Of a stretch of 64,000 nt of DNA, positions 26,825-35,510 are shown piece by piece; positions within the stretch are counted from its first letter, which is position 1; every line of letters starts with the position of its first letter. The stretch comes from Natronoglycomyces albus (GTDB lineage Bacteria > Actinomycetota > Actinomycetes > Mycobacteriales > Micromonosporaceae), in NCBI RefSeq assembly GCF_016925535.1, contig NZ_CP070496.1, forward strand, positions 62,001 to 126,000, written 5' to 3'. A model generated the notes under the pieces. The model was given only the letters and a program-made list of their open reading frames with translations, did not search any database and was not told the DNA's origin. The position numbers were made by a program, and so were the translations under genes.

Positions 26825-27224
26825 TGGCGATCTGCTCTCCGAGAGGCTCTGAACCGGGAGTGGCACCGGAGCGGCTAGTGGCAACGGGGAACCGGTCGGA
26901 GTCGGCGAATTGGCGGAACTCGCTAGCGCTGAACTCGTCGATGTCAATCGAGGTTTCAGCGTGAGTGGCAAGGAACTGACCGATATTAACCACGCGATTG
27001 CGGGAGCCCCTCATCCTGACTTGTCTCCAATGCGCGGCGGTGATGCCCAGTTGGTTTCCTAGGCTCAGTCCCAGGCGTGAGGCCGCGTTTTCGACGGGGT
27101 AACCGTCTGAGACGAGGCTGGAGCATTCGCGTTCCATTTGCTGTTCGAGGTCAAAGAGCTCCTCGGCTGCTATACGGAGCTGTTCGGGGTCGACGATGTG
27201 TTCATCGGCATCAGGAAGCGTCAC
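26817..27224 (-). CDS. Small helical partner of the large protein
   Basis: A 135-residue protein, mostly helical in its first 80 residues (EQLRIAAEELFDLEQQMERE then VENAASRLGLSLGN and AAHWRQVRMRGSRNRVV), without a canonical WxG turn or signal peptide. It is chosen to start at GTG 27224, with GGAG 9 bases upstream, rather than at the frame opening at 27275. Its end overlaps the start of the 759-residue protein by 8 bases, so the two are translationally coupled. By layout it resembles the small (PE/ESX-like) partner of a type VII substrate pair. The family itself is not recognised. Confidence 0.65.
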   Translation of the reverse strand: MTLPDADEHIVDPEQLRIAAEELFDLEQQMERECSSLVSDGYPVENAASRLGLSLGNQLGITAAHWRQVRMRGSRNRVVNIGQFLATHAETSIDIDEFSASEFRQFADSDRFPVATSRSGATPGSEPLGEQIASV

Positions 27225-27364
27225 GATGTAGTTCTCCAAGAGCACTGAGGGGTGATTTAAATGGGTTCTATTCACGTCCCAAAGGGCAGATTAACCAGTT
27301 TTGGGTCACTTCGCTGTCCACGTCGAGTGGCTGGCCGCGGCGCGAGTGCAAACCAGAGGAGAAC

Positions 27365-27816
27365 ATGCAGCTCAGAACCCGTTGAATGCGAGCAGGGGTG
27401 CGCTAAGTCACGTAGTGGTGACTGGGCTGTGCAGAAGCTAGTGGTGTCCCAGGTCTGCCGGGCGGCCGTACTTCTGCTACGAGCACGTTGCCGGATTCAA
27501 AGCAAAACTCGAAGCGGCCCATAAGTCGCATGATATGGGAATTCTGGGTTGGGCCGCAGGCGGCACGGTGTTTGGTGTAGCGGCAGGAGCCCCACTCGGA
27601 GGGGTCGGCTCGGCGGTTGGTGCGCTCGCCGGGTTCATCACTATGTTGATGGCTGGCATTGTTTGGGCGATTGTTCAAGCAGTGGTCGAGGAAAATAAGG
27701 CCATCGCTGAACTGATCACAAACATGTCTAGGCAACTGGGCACGCTCTCCGGAGCCGCACCGGTGATCCCCACTGACGAGGACCTCACACATACGACACC
27801 GTGGCCCGGTAATTGA
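27365..27816 (+). pseudogene. Decayed WXG100/ESX-like gene, hydrophobic 3' part intact
   Basis: ATG 27535 opens a 93-codon frame whose product has a Gly/Ala-rich hydrophobic segment (WAAGGTVFGVAAGAPLGGVG and MLMAGIVWAIVQAVVEENK) and a short polar tail. The frame stays open upstream to 27442 without a start codon and still looks protein-coding (YEHVAGFKAKLEAAHKSHD). A strong ribosome binding site with ATG at 27365 leads only to six codons before a stop. Together this looks like an ESX/WXG100-like gene broken by frameshift or stop in its 5' part. Translation of 27535-27816 alone remains possible. Confidence 0.5.
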
Positions 27817-28099
27817 GATCTGGTCAGCGGATCACTCGTGACTACTAGTGCTCAATAGGAAAAAGTCATTCCTGTGACACGTCCCAACCCTGCGTCGGTC
27901 AGGTCACATGGGCGGTAGTCAACGCCCGGCGCAGGGTCACCATAGACTCGTATCTGTGGTTATCTTGGTAGGTAATGATTTCCCCACCCTGAGCCGCCGA
28001 ACCCTGCACAAGGCACCAGAGCAGAGCTGCGTAAACGAGGCCCTGCCGAGGTAGTCCGAGTGGCGGCGAGGCTTTGCACGATGGAAGGACCCCTGCCTC

Positions 28100-29425
28100 A
28101 TGCCAGCTGGCACCCCACCCAACATCGACCACAGCTACACGGCGGTGTCTTGCACCAACGAATCCGTTGCTCGACTGCCACGAACGCCCCTTCGCCGCAT
28201 CCTGCGTGGAATGGCAGTTGCGCTGCTTGGCACCGGACTGTTCGTCACCGCCAACCCGGCGACGGCTCAGGCCGAGGAAATTGGCGGTTGGGAGTTGGAT
28301 GCGCTTAATGTGCCCCAGGCGTGGGAAACCACTCGGGGTGAGGGTGTCACGATCGCTGTTGTTGACACCGGAGTGGGTGAACATCCCTACTTTGACGACA
28401 AGGACGTGCTACCCGGCTATAGCTTCATCGACCGCGAAGATGACGGACGGGACGATGGTAACGGCCATGGCAGTTCCGTGGCTGCGGCTGCCCTGTCGGT
28501 GGCCCCGGAGGCTACCTTGATGCCTGTCAAAGTGGCTATTGGCTCAACTTTGCTTGACGATGAGGGCCAGATGGGCGGTCAACGAGTTGGTGAGGAAGTC
28601 ATTTGGGCGGTGGACAATGGCGCGGATATTCTGGCCTTGCCCTATGTGACTTCGGCTCGAGATATTGATGACATGACCGGTCTGCAATATGCCATTGACC
28701 GTGGTGTCATCGTCATCGCTGGCAGTGGCAACGACCCGGATGTGGACGATTGGTATCCGGCCAGTTACGAGGGTGTTTTCACTGTCGGGGGAACCGATCG
28801 AAACAACGACCTCTATGTAAACTCCGCCCCTAATGACACGATGACCGCCGCCGCACCGGCCACCGACATCACCACCGTAACCCTGGGAAGTTACACCGCC
28901 GACCCGGGATTCGAGCAGGCCTGGGGAACCTCCATGTCAACGGGACTGGCTGCCGGAGTTGCCGCTCTGGTGTTGGCGGCTGATCCGGGTGTTGATGGCA
29001 ATAACGCGATTGCGCGCATGATTGACACGTCCACCGATCTGGGTGAGCCGGGCTGGGACCGTCACCTCGGTCACGGTCTGCTCAATGCTGGGGCCGCTGT
29101 TGAATCCACTATCGACCATCACACCGACAACCCGTTGGGTCACGTTCGCGAACCTGGCTCCACCCTCGAAGACTCCGATGAAGAATCCACCGATGAGGCC
29201 GCCCCTGCCGGGCCGCAACCGGCCGGTGATGATAACTCCATCCTGGGGCTTGCTCCCTGGATATTTTGGGCTCTAACCGCCTTCGTTATCATCACCATCC
29301 TCACCACCACTGCCGCCCTACTCGTGCGCCAACGCCGCCAACCCCAACCGGCTAGCCCTGACCAGCAGTGGCCCTACAACCCTGGGTCGCACCAAAACCC
29401 AGCCCCACCTCAGAACTATCGTTAA
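28100..29425 (+). CDS. Mycosin-type subtilisin protease
   Basis: A 441-residue S8 protease of the mycosin (MycP) class, the membrane-anchored protease of ESX/type VII systems. A signal segment covers about residues 30-58 (RRILRGMAVALLGTGLFVTA, then ATAQAEE). The catalytic Asp lies in VTIAVVDTGVGEHPY (about 92), His in DGNGHGSSVAAAAL (about 126), the oxyanion Asn in VIVIAGSGNDPD and Ser in AWGTSMSTGLAAGVAAL (about 280). The tail has an acidic linker, a membrane helix (SILGLAPWIFWALTAFVIIT) and a basic end. GGAAGGA upstream fits ATG 28100. No ecc core genes flank it, and a strong terminator follows, so it is a single-gene unit. Confidence 0.9.
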   Translation: MPAGTPPNIDHSYTAVSCTNESVARLPRTPLRRILRGMAVALLGTGLFVTANPATAQAEEIGGWELDALNVPQAWETTRGEGVTIAVVDTGVGEHPYFDDKDVLPGYSFIDREDDGRDDGNGHGSSVAAAALSVAPEATLMPVKVAIGSTLLDDEGQMGGQRVGEEVIWAVDNGADILALPYVTSARDIDDMTGLQYAIDRGVIVIAGSGNDPDVDDWYPASYEGVFTVGGTDRNNDLYVNSAPNDTMTAAAPATDITTVTLGSYTADPGFEQAWGTSMSTGLAAGVAALVLAADPGVDGNNAIARMIDTSTDLGEPGWDRHLGHGLLNAGAAVESTIDHHTDNPLGHVREPGSTLEDSDEESTDEAAPAGPQPAGDDNSILGLAPWIFWALTAFVIITILTTTAALLVRQRRQPQPASPDQQWPYNPGSHQNPAPPQNYR

Positions 29426-29451
29426 GAACCAGCCAAGCCCCATGTAGCGAA

Positions 29452-29497
29452 GGGTGCGGCCCCCGTCCATGACATCGACGGGGGCCGCACCCTTTTT
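29452..29497 (+). terminator. Strong Rho-independent terminator
   Basis: Exact 16-bp arms GGGTGCGGCCCCCGTC / GACGGGGGCCGCACCC with a nine-base loop, then TTTTT at 29493-29497. It lies 26 bp after the mycosin stop and may also stop the converging gene at 29608. Confidence 0.92.
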
Positions 29498-29607
29498 GCA
29501 TACGGTGAACCGGGAAACCCGGACACTTTGACCTTCATTCACCCAGCTCTGTTGGGCACAATCGGCGAGGCGAGGCCGCTGAAAGTGAATGTTTAGGTCA
29601 CACGCCT

Positions 29608-30882
29608 CTAGGCTTCGCCTGATTCCTTCAGTTCCTTCCAGCGGTCATACATGCGCTCCCATTCACGCACCGCCTTCGGATCGTGGTCATCGGCCGGACC
29701 GGCGTTGGGGTCGAAGTGGGCCCACACCATGTCATCCTCGTTAAGCCAATTGAGGTCCTTGGATTCCTCATCCTCGCCACCGTCGGCCGGGCGACCACCC
29801 ATCGCCCCCGCAGTGCCGCCACCACCTCGACCGGCCGCGCCAGCAGCACCTTTTCCGGCTCCACCACCGGCAGCAGCCATCGAGCCGCCAGGCATAGCAC
29901 CACGGCCAGCACCGGCACCGCCACGAGCCGCCCCCGTACCGGTGGCTCCACCCCGGCCCGAAGCACCAGCGTTCGCCCCGGCCGCCGTAGCACCGGCAAC
30001 ACCCATCGCTCCAGCGCCAGCCCCGGCAGCACCCGTAGGCGCCGCCGTTCCGGCGGCACCGGGCGCGGCCACCGTCGCACCGGCCGTGCCCGAGTACAAA
30101 CCACCCCCGGCACTCTCGCCATCCTCACCAGCACTCAACGACCAGTCAGCCTCAGAGGCGCCAGCGGGCAGCGGCGGCGAGTGAGAACCAGCCTCGACAC
30201 CACCAGTTCCCCCGCTGCCGCTACCACTTGGCGCGGTGTGCTGAGCCGGCAACGGCGGAGCGCCGCCGGTGCCACTACCGGCATTAAGACCAGTGTCATT
30301 AAAAATCGAGCCACCAGGCGGACCCGCGTTTGCACCGGGAACACCCTGCGCGGGCAACGGAGGAGGATTGTCCCTAATACGCTCTTTCTGCTCGTCGTAT
30401 CGCTGAGCCAATTCGCCCACGATCGCGGCCATGATCTTGCGGTCCTTAGTCCGCTCGTTTTCATAGTGGGGCCGATCGGACATTTCCCAGGGCATCCGGG
30501 TGGCCGACCACTCCTCAAACCCCATCCGGGAAGCATCGAACTTAAATGTCGCCGCTCGCTCCTGCGCCTTCGACAAATGCGCCGCCAGATCTGGAATTAG
30601 CTGGTTTTCCACCTCATCGACGTAGTATCGGACCGATTCGGTGTACTCCATGAGTCTTCCGACCCGGTCACGGAACTCATTCGCAGCGTGCCCGGTCCAG
30701 CCGCTCATGAGGCGCTCCAGTGCCGCGTTCGTGCCTTCGTTGACCCCTTCGAGGGTTTCGCGCACGCTCTTCCACGGCAGCGCCGCCAACTGCACTGACT
30801 CCACGCTGGCGTTGGAGTGGATCATCGCCCACAGCTGTTCAAAACTGTGCTGCTCGTACTTCGCCTGATAGGGATTGGCCAT
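29608..30882 (-). CDS. PPE/EspB-like protein with Gly/Ala-rich tail
   Basis: A 424-residue protein. The N-terminal 170 residues are a helical WXG100-like hairpin: LERLMSGWTGHAANEFRDRV carries the W-T-G turn (about residue 62), followed by long helices YYVDEVENQLIPDLAAHLS and AIVGELAQRYDEQKERI. From about 175 the protein is Pro/Gly/Ala-rich and repetitive, with PPLPAQ repeated and a long GAAG/GAGAG stretch. It ends in an acidic Trp-rich segment (NWLNEDDMVWAHFDP). This resembles secreted PPE/EspB-type type VII substrates. Its ATG is coupled to the preceding gene's stop through TAATG at 30882. Confidence 0.8.
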   Translation of the reverse strand: MANPYQAKYEQHSFEQLWAMIHSNASVESVQLAALPWKSVRETLEGVNEGTNAALERLMSGWTGHAANEFRDRVGRLMEYTESVRYYVDEVENQLIPDLAAHLSKAQERAATFKFDASRMGFEEWSATRMPWEMSDRPHYENERTKDRKIMAAIVGELAQRYDEQKERIRDNPPPLPAQGVPGANAGPPGGSIFNDTGLNAGSGTGGAPPLPAQHTAPSGSGSGGTGGVEAGSHSPPLPAGASEADWSLSAGEDGESAGGGLYSGTAGATVAAPGAAGTAAPTGAAGAGAGAMGVAGATAAGANAGASGRGGATGTGAARGGAGAGRGAMPGGSMAAAGGGAGKGAAGAAGRGGGGTAGAMGGRPADGGEDEESKDLNWLNEDDMVWAHFDPNAGPADDHDPKAVREWERMYDRWKELKESGEA

Positions 30883-31418
30883 TACTGGTCACCGCCCCAG
30901 GAAAAGTCGCTGCCCATCACACTGCCGCGACCGGGGCCGTCGGAACCGGCGCTTTCAATCTCGCGTTCTAGCGACTGCACATCAATCGCGATGCCCTGCT
31001 CAGAGTCCAGGTAACGCTCACGGGTACGTTCCGAGACTTCGCCACAGACTTGCTGGCCCGCACCCACATAGTGCGCCGACTCGACCGCACCTTTGTAGAC
31101 GACCTCTCGAAAGGACGAGCGGCACTGATTGGCTTCCTCGAAGTCACCCAGCTGCAAGTTCTCCGCGTCCAAGGTCCCCATCTGCGGCAACGAAAGCGCG
31201 TTTGCCCCTGGCAACATGAATGGGCGTTGGGTGCCAAGCAGTTGCACCACATGGGCGACCATCTGCTCGTGTTCGAGTGCCTTCTGGGCAAAGACTGCCA
31301 GCTCATCGGCATCTACGTACAGTGCGGCTTCATCTAGGGCCTGCTGCATGCCTGACTTGGTCGGTCCCGACTTTGGGGAACCGGAACCAGTAGACCCGAC
31401 AGTATTCTCAGTAACCAT
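30882..31418 (-). CDS. Helical partner (PE/ESX-like)
   Basis: A 178-residue protein with a disordered Gly/Ser-rich head (VGSTGSGSPKSGPTKSG) and a helical core (MQQALDEAALYVDADELAVF, then AQKALEHEQMVAHVVQLL and VVYKGAVESAHYVGAGQQV), ending in a Gly-rich tail GRGSVMGSDFSWGGDQ. There is no signal peptide. Its stop overlaps the ATG of the PPE-like gene by one base. Family is not recognised, but position and coupling fit the smaller partner of a type VII substrate pair. ATG 31418 is chosen because AAGGA lies upstream; the frame opens earlier at 31541 in unconserved-looking sequence. Confidence 0.65.
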   Translation of the reverse strand: MVTENTVGSTGSGSPKSGPTKSGMQQALDEAALYVDADELAVFAQKALEHEQMVAHVVQLLGTQRPFMLPGANALSLPQMGTLDAENLQLGDFEEANQCRSSFREVVYKGAVESAHYVGAGQQVCGEVSERTRERYLDSEQGIAIDVQSLEREIESAGSDGPGRGSVMGSDFSWGGDQ

Positions 31419-32123
31419 TTCGAGGGGAATCCTTCGCGCATGAAATTGAAAGGGCCATGGCCGGGACACCGACCAACGCAACACGAGAACCCCGCCGCCC
31501 CAGCCAGATACTTGGCTTACGCGACGTGTCCTCATGTTCACTCAACTACTGATTGTACCGAAACGTAACCAACCGGACCTTGCCACGAGTGCGCCGTACC
31601 GATGTGACGTAGGCCCAGAACGCACAAAACTCCATAATGGCCACTCAAGCGGTGGCCCTCTATGCCGTCGCCACTGTGGGGAGCCGGGAACGTGCCGAGG
31701 GAACTTCGCGGCTCTATGGACGCGAACGTGGGAACACTCGCATGTGGTCTGCCAGGAGAGACCCCCGCAGGGGAGAACCACTGACGCGACACACCGGGAA
31801 CATGTGTCGCGCGTCTCGATATAGGCGTGGTTCTAGTCAATTTTGGGCGACACGCCGGGCCGAAACGCTTGTGGTCGTTGACTTCCGGTTTTTGTTCATG
31901 GATAGTTCCGAACTATCCGATGTGATCCGTGTGTAGCACGGCATCGCATGGGGTGCTGCTGGTCGTCGTTATCTATTTTGAACACGGCGCTCGGAAGGCA
32001 GAGAAAAACCCATCCGTGGATGGGCCTCTCAAAACTTCATATGGAATCGGGTGGTCCGTAGGACCTGATCGCTAAACCTGTCCCCACGGACCACCCTCAC
32101 AGCATCAAGAAACGGAGTTCGTA
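31419..32123. other. Intergenic stretch with several inverted repeats
   Basis: About 700 bases between divergent genes with no supported ORF. It contains CGCGACACA/TGTGTCGCG (31785-31811), CCCATCC/GGATGGG (32009-32024) and GGGTGGTCCGT/ACGGACCACCC (32049-32096). The density of dyads suggests regulation or transcript ends rather than coding. Confidence 0.5.
32009..32096. promoter_or_regulatory. Two adjacent inverted repeats
   Basis: CCCATCC-GT-GGATGGG (32009-32024), with AAAAA on its left flank, could end minus-strand transcripts. GGGTGGTCCGT (32049-32059) and ACGGACCACCC (32086-32096) are exact 11-bp arms around a 26-base loop, 28 bp before the small coupled ORF at 32124. The second could be a leader hairpin controlling the downstream operon. 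Confidence 0.5.
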
Positions 32124-32255
32124 ATGCTACGAACCACCATACGCTGCCGCACACCCAAAAACACGCAGCAAACACAGCTATTTTCATACTCGTCTTACCC
32201 GCAGTCGCGCCTTGTGATGCGGGTAGAGGTGCTGTTCACCGGTGGTGCGCAATGA
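32124..32255 (+). CDS. 43-residue coupled small ORF
   Basis: ATG 32124 is preceded by GGAG at 32114-32117 (spacing 6), a better signal than that of the downstream gene. The frame runs 43 codons, rich in Arg, Thr, Gln and Ser (MLRTTIRCRTPKNTQQTQLF ... VLFTGGAQ), and ends TGA overlapping the next ATG as ATGA. No family is recognised. It is either a small protein or a leader whose translation feeds ribosomes into the next gene. Confidence 0.5.
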   Translation: MLRTTIRCRTPKNTQQTQLFSYSSYPQSRLVMRVEVLFTGGAQ

Positions 32256-32608
32256 GCAATCCGAGTGACCTAACGGCGTCCAACCCGGTCTATTCGACCG
32301 CGTCCAGGCCCGCCACTTCGGCAGTGTCACATCGGGTGAAGACAACTGGCGCGCAGGTGGTGGAATTTTCGTTTGCCTCGGGTCGTTATATGGTCTCGCC
32401 GCATCCGGAACGTGGCTCAGCGTTGGCGTTGAACCTGCAGGGTCAGTCTTTGGTGATTCCGGTGGCCACGATCGCCCTGGTTCGGGGCCAGTTGGGGGAA
32501 GTCACCTGGGAGACGCCGTTTCTGGCGCGTTCACCTGAATGGAAGGACGCCATTCTTAACCAGGTGTCGCAAAACCTGGCCGAGTCTTTGCTGGGCGGTG
32601 GATCATGA
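32252..32608 (+). CDS. Hypothetical protein of coupled operon
   Basis: A 118-residue protein of unknown function. After a Ser/Thr-rich head come VVEFSFASGRYMVSPHPERG, SALALNLQGQSLVIPVATIA and LGEVTWETPFLARSPEWKDA, probably a small beta-rich fold with a C-terminal helix. No signal peptide or membrane segment. It begins in ATGA overlap with the 43-codon ORF and ends in ATGA overlap with the next gene, so three ORFs are translationally linked. It lies beside the type-VII-like island but points away from it. Confidence 0.65.
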   Translation: MSNPSDLTASNPVYSTASRPATSAVSHRVKTTGAQVVEFSFASGRYMVSPHPERGSALALNLQGQSLVIPVATIALVRGQLGEVTWETPFLARSPEWKDAILNQVSQNLAESLLGGGS

Positions 32609-33069
32609 ACCCGCGCAATCTCGGTATCCCGGCGATGCGCTCCGGCGAGGACCAGCCGAGGAACCGGGCCAATGGCCAACCGGTAAGTCCGGGGAACGGA
32701 CAACCTGCGAACCCGAGGAATGGCCGCCCGGTGCGCTGGGTGAACGGGCAACCCGCCCCGGCGAATGTCACGAGCAGGCTGTCCAAACTGGACTTGCTCG
32801 GTGCGCGCCTGGAGCCTGGCAAGTTCTACGGCCGGTTTCTCTCCGATGGGTATTACTACTACCTGTATGGCTCTTGGATGGGCGACTCCGTTGCCGTGCA
32901 CCGCGAAGAGTCGCGCGAGGGTGACCCGATCGTGCGCGCCTACCTGTTGCCCTCCGGGGCCTGGTGGATTAAGACCCTGGTCTTCGGCCAAGCCGCCTAT
33001 GGGTTGAAGCGCTTCGCGGACAACTTCCTGTCCTACGCGACAACACACCCAGACCTATCTGGCACATAA
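32605..33069 (+). CDS. Hypothetical protein with NGQP repeats
   Basis: A 154-residue protein. Residues 22-52 hold four imperfect repeats of NGQP/NGRP (NGQPVSPG, NGQPANPR, NGRPVRWV, NGQPAPAN). The rest is a compact domain with an unusual aromatic run: FYGRFLSDGYYYYLYGSWMG, then VHREESREGDPIVRAYLLPS and a C-terminal helix KRFADNFLSYATTHPDLSG. No family is recognised. The start overlaps the preceding stop (ATGA at 32605). A short hairpin (TGCCAG/CTGGCA, about 33079) lies just after the stop. Confidence 0.65.
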   Translation: MNPRNLGIPAMRSGEDQPRNRANGQPVSPGNGQPANPRNGRPVRWVNGQPAPANVTSRLSKLDLLGARLEPGKFYGRFLSDGYYYYLYGSWMGDSVAVHREESREGDPIVRAYLLPSGAWWIKTLVFGQAAYGLKRFADNFLSYATTHPDLSGT

Positions 33070-33729
33070 CTGTCAGGCCATGCCAGCTGCGCCTGGCACC
33101 ACCAATGCGCAGTTGGCGAAGTTCAACCATCTACTTATTGCAGCTCACCGGCCAGGTGAGCAACGCGAACACATCTGCTGGAGGTGTTCGTACTACCGCT
33201 GTGGATGGGGTGGCCCTGACAGTCAAGCTAACTGTCGGACAAGAATGGCCCCATCGAAACGGCACCGTCGTGGCTGGATGAGACATCGGCTATGTCGCCG
33301 AGCCCGGATCGCACTAGACGACCCGGTCGCGCGAGAGAGCCGATAGCGCAACTCAGAGGCCGACCCGAGGGGTACCTACCTGACCAAGGCGACCGATCTC
33401 GCCGACACCAGGTCAGGGAAGGACCTTTTCGGCAACGCGTGTGAGTAGCCGTTTTCAGACCAGCCAGGTCACCACAATCGGCATACCCAACAGAAATCCA
33501 CAACAGAAACCGACGGGCCTATGCGGGTCGATGAACACCGGTACTGGCCACCGCCGGACCAGTGGCGATCCCACTGAAGGTGTCCACGATCGGGTTCATC
33601 ACCGCACGTTAAGGCCGTGGCGGCGCGCGATGCCACGGCCACGACACCGGACCACCAGCAGGAACGGAAGCGGATGACCCGCATTAGGCCCGCATACCCA
33701 CTAACCGACGAAAGGAGCTTGCCCCGATA
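33070..33729. other. Intergenic stretch, no gene recognised
   Basis: About 660 bases between two convergent transcription units. Frames on both strands lack domain signatures or ribosome binding sites. Short dyads occur (for example ACAGT/ACTGT near 33220) but none with a T-run. Confidence 0.4.
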
Positions 33730-34491
33730 TTAAGAGGCGATGTGCAACTTATAGCCACTGTGGACACCTGTGGGCTCCAGTCCCGGCTTTAGCCGCAACT
33801 GCTCGTCGTAGTCGCCGCCGTTTTGGCACCGATAGCCAATGGGGGCCGTTGGCTCCCACGTTTCCAGACGCTGGCGCAACTGCTGCTTTAGCTGGGAGTA
33901 ACGCTCCTCGTCCATGCGATACGCCGAGGGCACCACAAACGGCGGCACCGGGTCCATGCCCGCATAGTGCAAGGTTCCCCGTTGCAGGGGAAACAGGATG
34001 TCATTGAGGTCGCCCGAGACGCCGCGCTCTGAGACCGCCGGCGTGCCAGCGCCCATTGTCAGCATCACCATGGCCTTTTTGCCCTGTAGTTTGCCGTTGC
34101 CGTACCGGGGCCATGAGCGGGTGGTGCCGTAGGCGAAACCGTTGGAGAAGACGCGGTCGAACCAGCCTTTCATGATCGCGGGCATGGAGAACCACCATAG
34201 TGGGAACTGCACGAGCACCGCGTCAGCCTCGCTGATCTTGCGTTGCTCCTCGACGATGTCGGCCGCGAGCTGGCCTTTCTCCATCGCTAGGCCTGAGTCG
34301 TCGGTGAAGTTGTCATGCTCGTCCAGCTCGCCCAAGTCCTCGTAGTCGGCGGTGGCCTTCCATTTCATCGCGTATAGATCCGACACTGTGACCTCGTGTC
34401 CCAGTTCGCGCAGGATCGACACTGAATCGCGGTGCAGGGACGCGCTGAGGGAGGTGTGGTCGGGGTGTGCGTAAAGAACGAAGAATTTCAT
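33730..34491 (-). CDS. NAD(P)H:quinone oxidoreductase, flavodoxin fold
   Basis: A 253-residue flavoprotein of the NQO1/MdaB family, which reduces quinones with NAD(P)H by two electrons. The N-terminus KFFVLYAHPDHTSLSASLHR binds FMN/FAD phosphate. VLVQFPLWWFSMPAIMKGWF with DRVFSNGFAYG is the family signature (about residues 95-125), and MVMLTMGAGTPAVSERG follows. ATG 34491 is chosen over the frame opening at 34515 because it gives the family N-terminus; GATGAAG is a weak ribosome binding site. A divergent XRE regulator 106 bp away is the probable controller, an arrangement common in actinobacteria. Confidence 0.9.
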   Translation of the reverse strand: MKFFVLYAHPDHTSLSASLHRDSVSILRELGHEVTVSDLYAMKWKATADYEDLGELDEHDNFTDDSGLAMEKGQLAADIVEEQRKISEADAVLVQFPLWWFSMPAIMKGWFDRVFSNGFAYGTTRSWPRYGNGKLQGKKAMVMLTMGAGTPAVSERGVSGDLNDILFPLQRGTLHYAGMDPVPPFVVPSAYRMDEERYSQLKQQLRQRLETWEPTAPIGYRCQNGGDYDEQLRLKPGLEPTGVHSGYKLHIAS

Positions 34492-34596
34492 GACTTCATC
34501 GTCTCTGGAGTTCAACGGGTCAGCTAGAGGTGCGTTTAACCCCGGTTGCGGGTTCGGGGTACTGGCAATCCCCCCATGAGCGGGAATACTGGAGTC

Positions 34597-35418
34597 ATGG
34601 ATGATCTGCGGAGCTTGGGCAAGTACCTACAGGCGCGCCGCGCCCACGTCACCCCTGATCAGGTGGGCTTGCCCAGTCTCGGGCGGCGGCGGGTTCCTGG
34701 TTTGCGGCGCGAAGAGCTGGCGTTGTTGGCTGGGGTGAGTGTCGACTACTACACCCGACTTGAGCAGGGCCGGTCTACCGACCCCTCGTGTCAGGTTTTG
34801 ACCGCCATTGCGCGGGCTTTGCAACTTGACGACCTTGAACGCGACCACCTGTTCCGTCTGGCCTCCCCGATTGCGGCGACGGGCCAGCTGGACGACTCCG
34901 ACCAAGTGCGCCCGCAGGTGCACACGGTTTTGCACGCCATGTCGGATACGCCGGCGTTGATCTATAGCCATCGGTTGGACGTGTTGGCGCTCAACACACC
35001 GGCTAGGTTGCTATATGAGCAGGTCATTGGCGATGTTCCGGTGAATATGGCGCGGTATTTCTTCCTCGATCCTCGCGCCGAGGGCAATTTTCCGTGTCTG
35101 CGGCACTGCCAGAGCGACATTGTCGCGCAGCTGCGCCTTACGGCCGGGAAATATCCGCATGACCGGCCGTTGATCTCGTTGATTAAGGAGCTTATGGAGT
35201 CATCGGATTTCCGGGCTCTGTGGCAGGCCGCTGAGGTCAAACGCCCACACGTGGGCGTGACTACGTATAACCATCCGGAATTCGGGGTGTTGTCGCTGCA
35301 TAAGGAACGGTTTGCGCTTGACGATGGTTCTGGGCAAGAACTGGTCGTCCTCACTGCGCCGAAGGGTACGGCCGCGCACGAACATGTGCGGGAGCTGGTG
35401 CTACAGACCGCCGCTTGA
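34597..35418 (+). CDS. XRE/MmyB-type transcriptional regulator
   Basis: A 273-residue regulator. The N-terminal helix-turn-helix contains GLRREELALLAGVSVDYYTR followed by LEQGRSTDPSCQVLTAIARA, the characteristic actinobacterial MmyB/XRE signature. Residues 105-270 form the MmyB ligand-binding (PAS-like) domain with MSDTPALIYSHRLDVLALNT, VNMARYFFLDPRAEGNF and HPEFGVLSLHKERFAL. The ligand is unknown, with fatty acids reported for some relatives. ATG 34597 is preferred over the opening at 34546 since the family begins close to the HTH. It is divergent from the quinone reductase, its likely target. Confidence 0.9.
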   Translation: MDDLRSLGKYLQARRAHVTPDQVGLPSLGRRRVPGLRREELALLAGVSVDYYTRLEQGRSTDPSCQVLTAIARALQLDDLERDHLFRLASPIAATGQLDDSDQVRPQVHTVLHAMSDTPALIYSHRLDVLALNTPARLLYEQVIGDVPVNMARYFFLDPRAEGNFPCLRHCQSDIVAQLRLTAGKYPHDRPLISLIKELMESSDFRALWQAAEVKRPHVGVTTYNHPEFGVLSLHKERFALDDGSGQELVVLTAPKGTAAHEHVRELVLQTAA

Positions 35419-35510
35419 GCGGCTAGCTCTCTGGAGGGTTGGGCGCATTTCCACTCACGTGGTGCTTGTGCCTCCCTATTCAGTGGTAAATGTCGCTCCG
35501 GTAGGAAACA

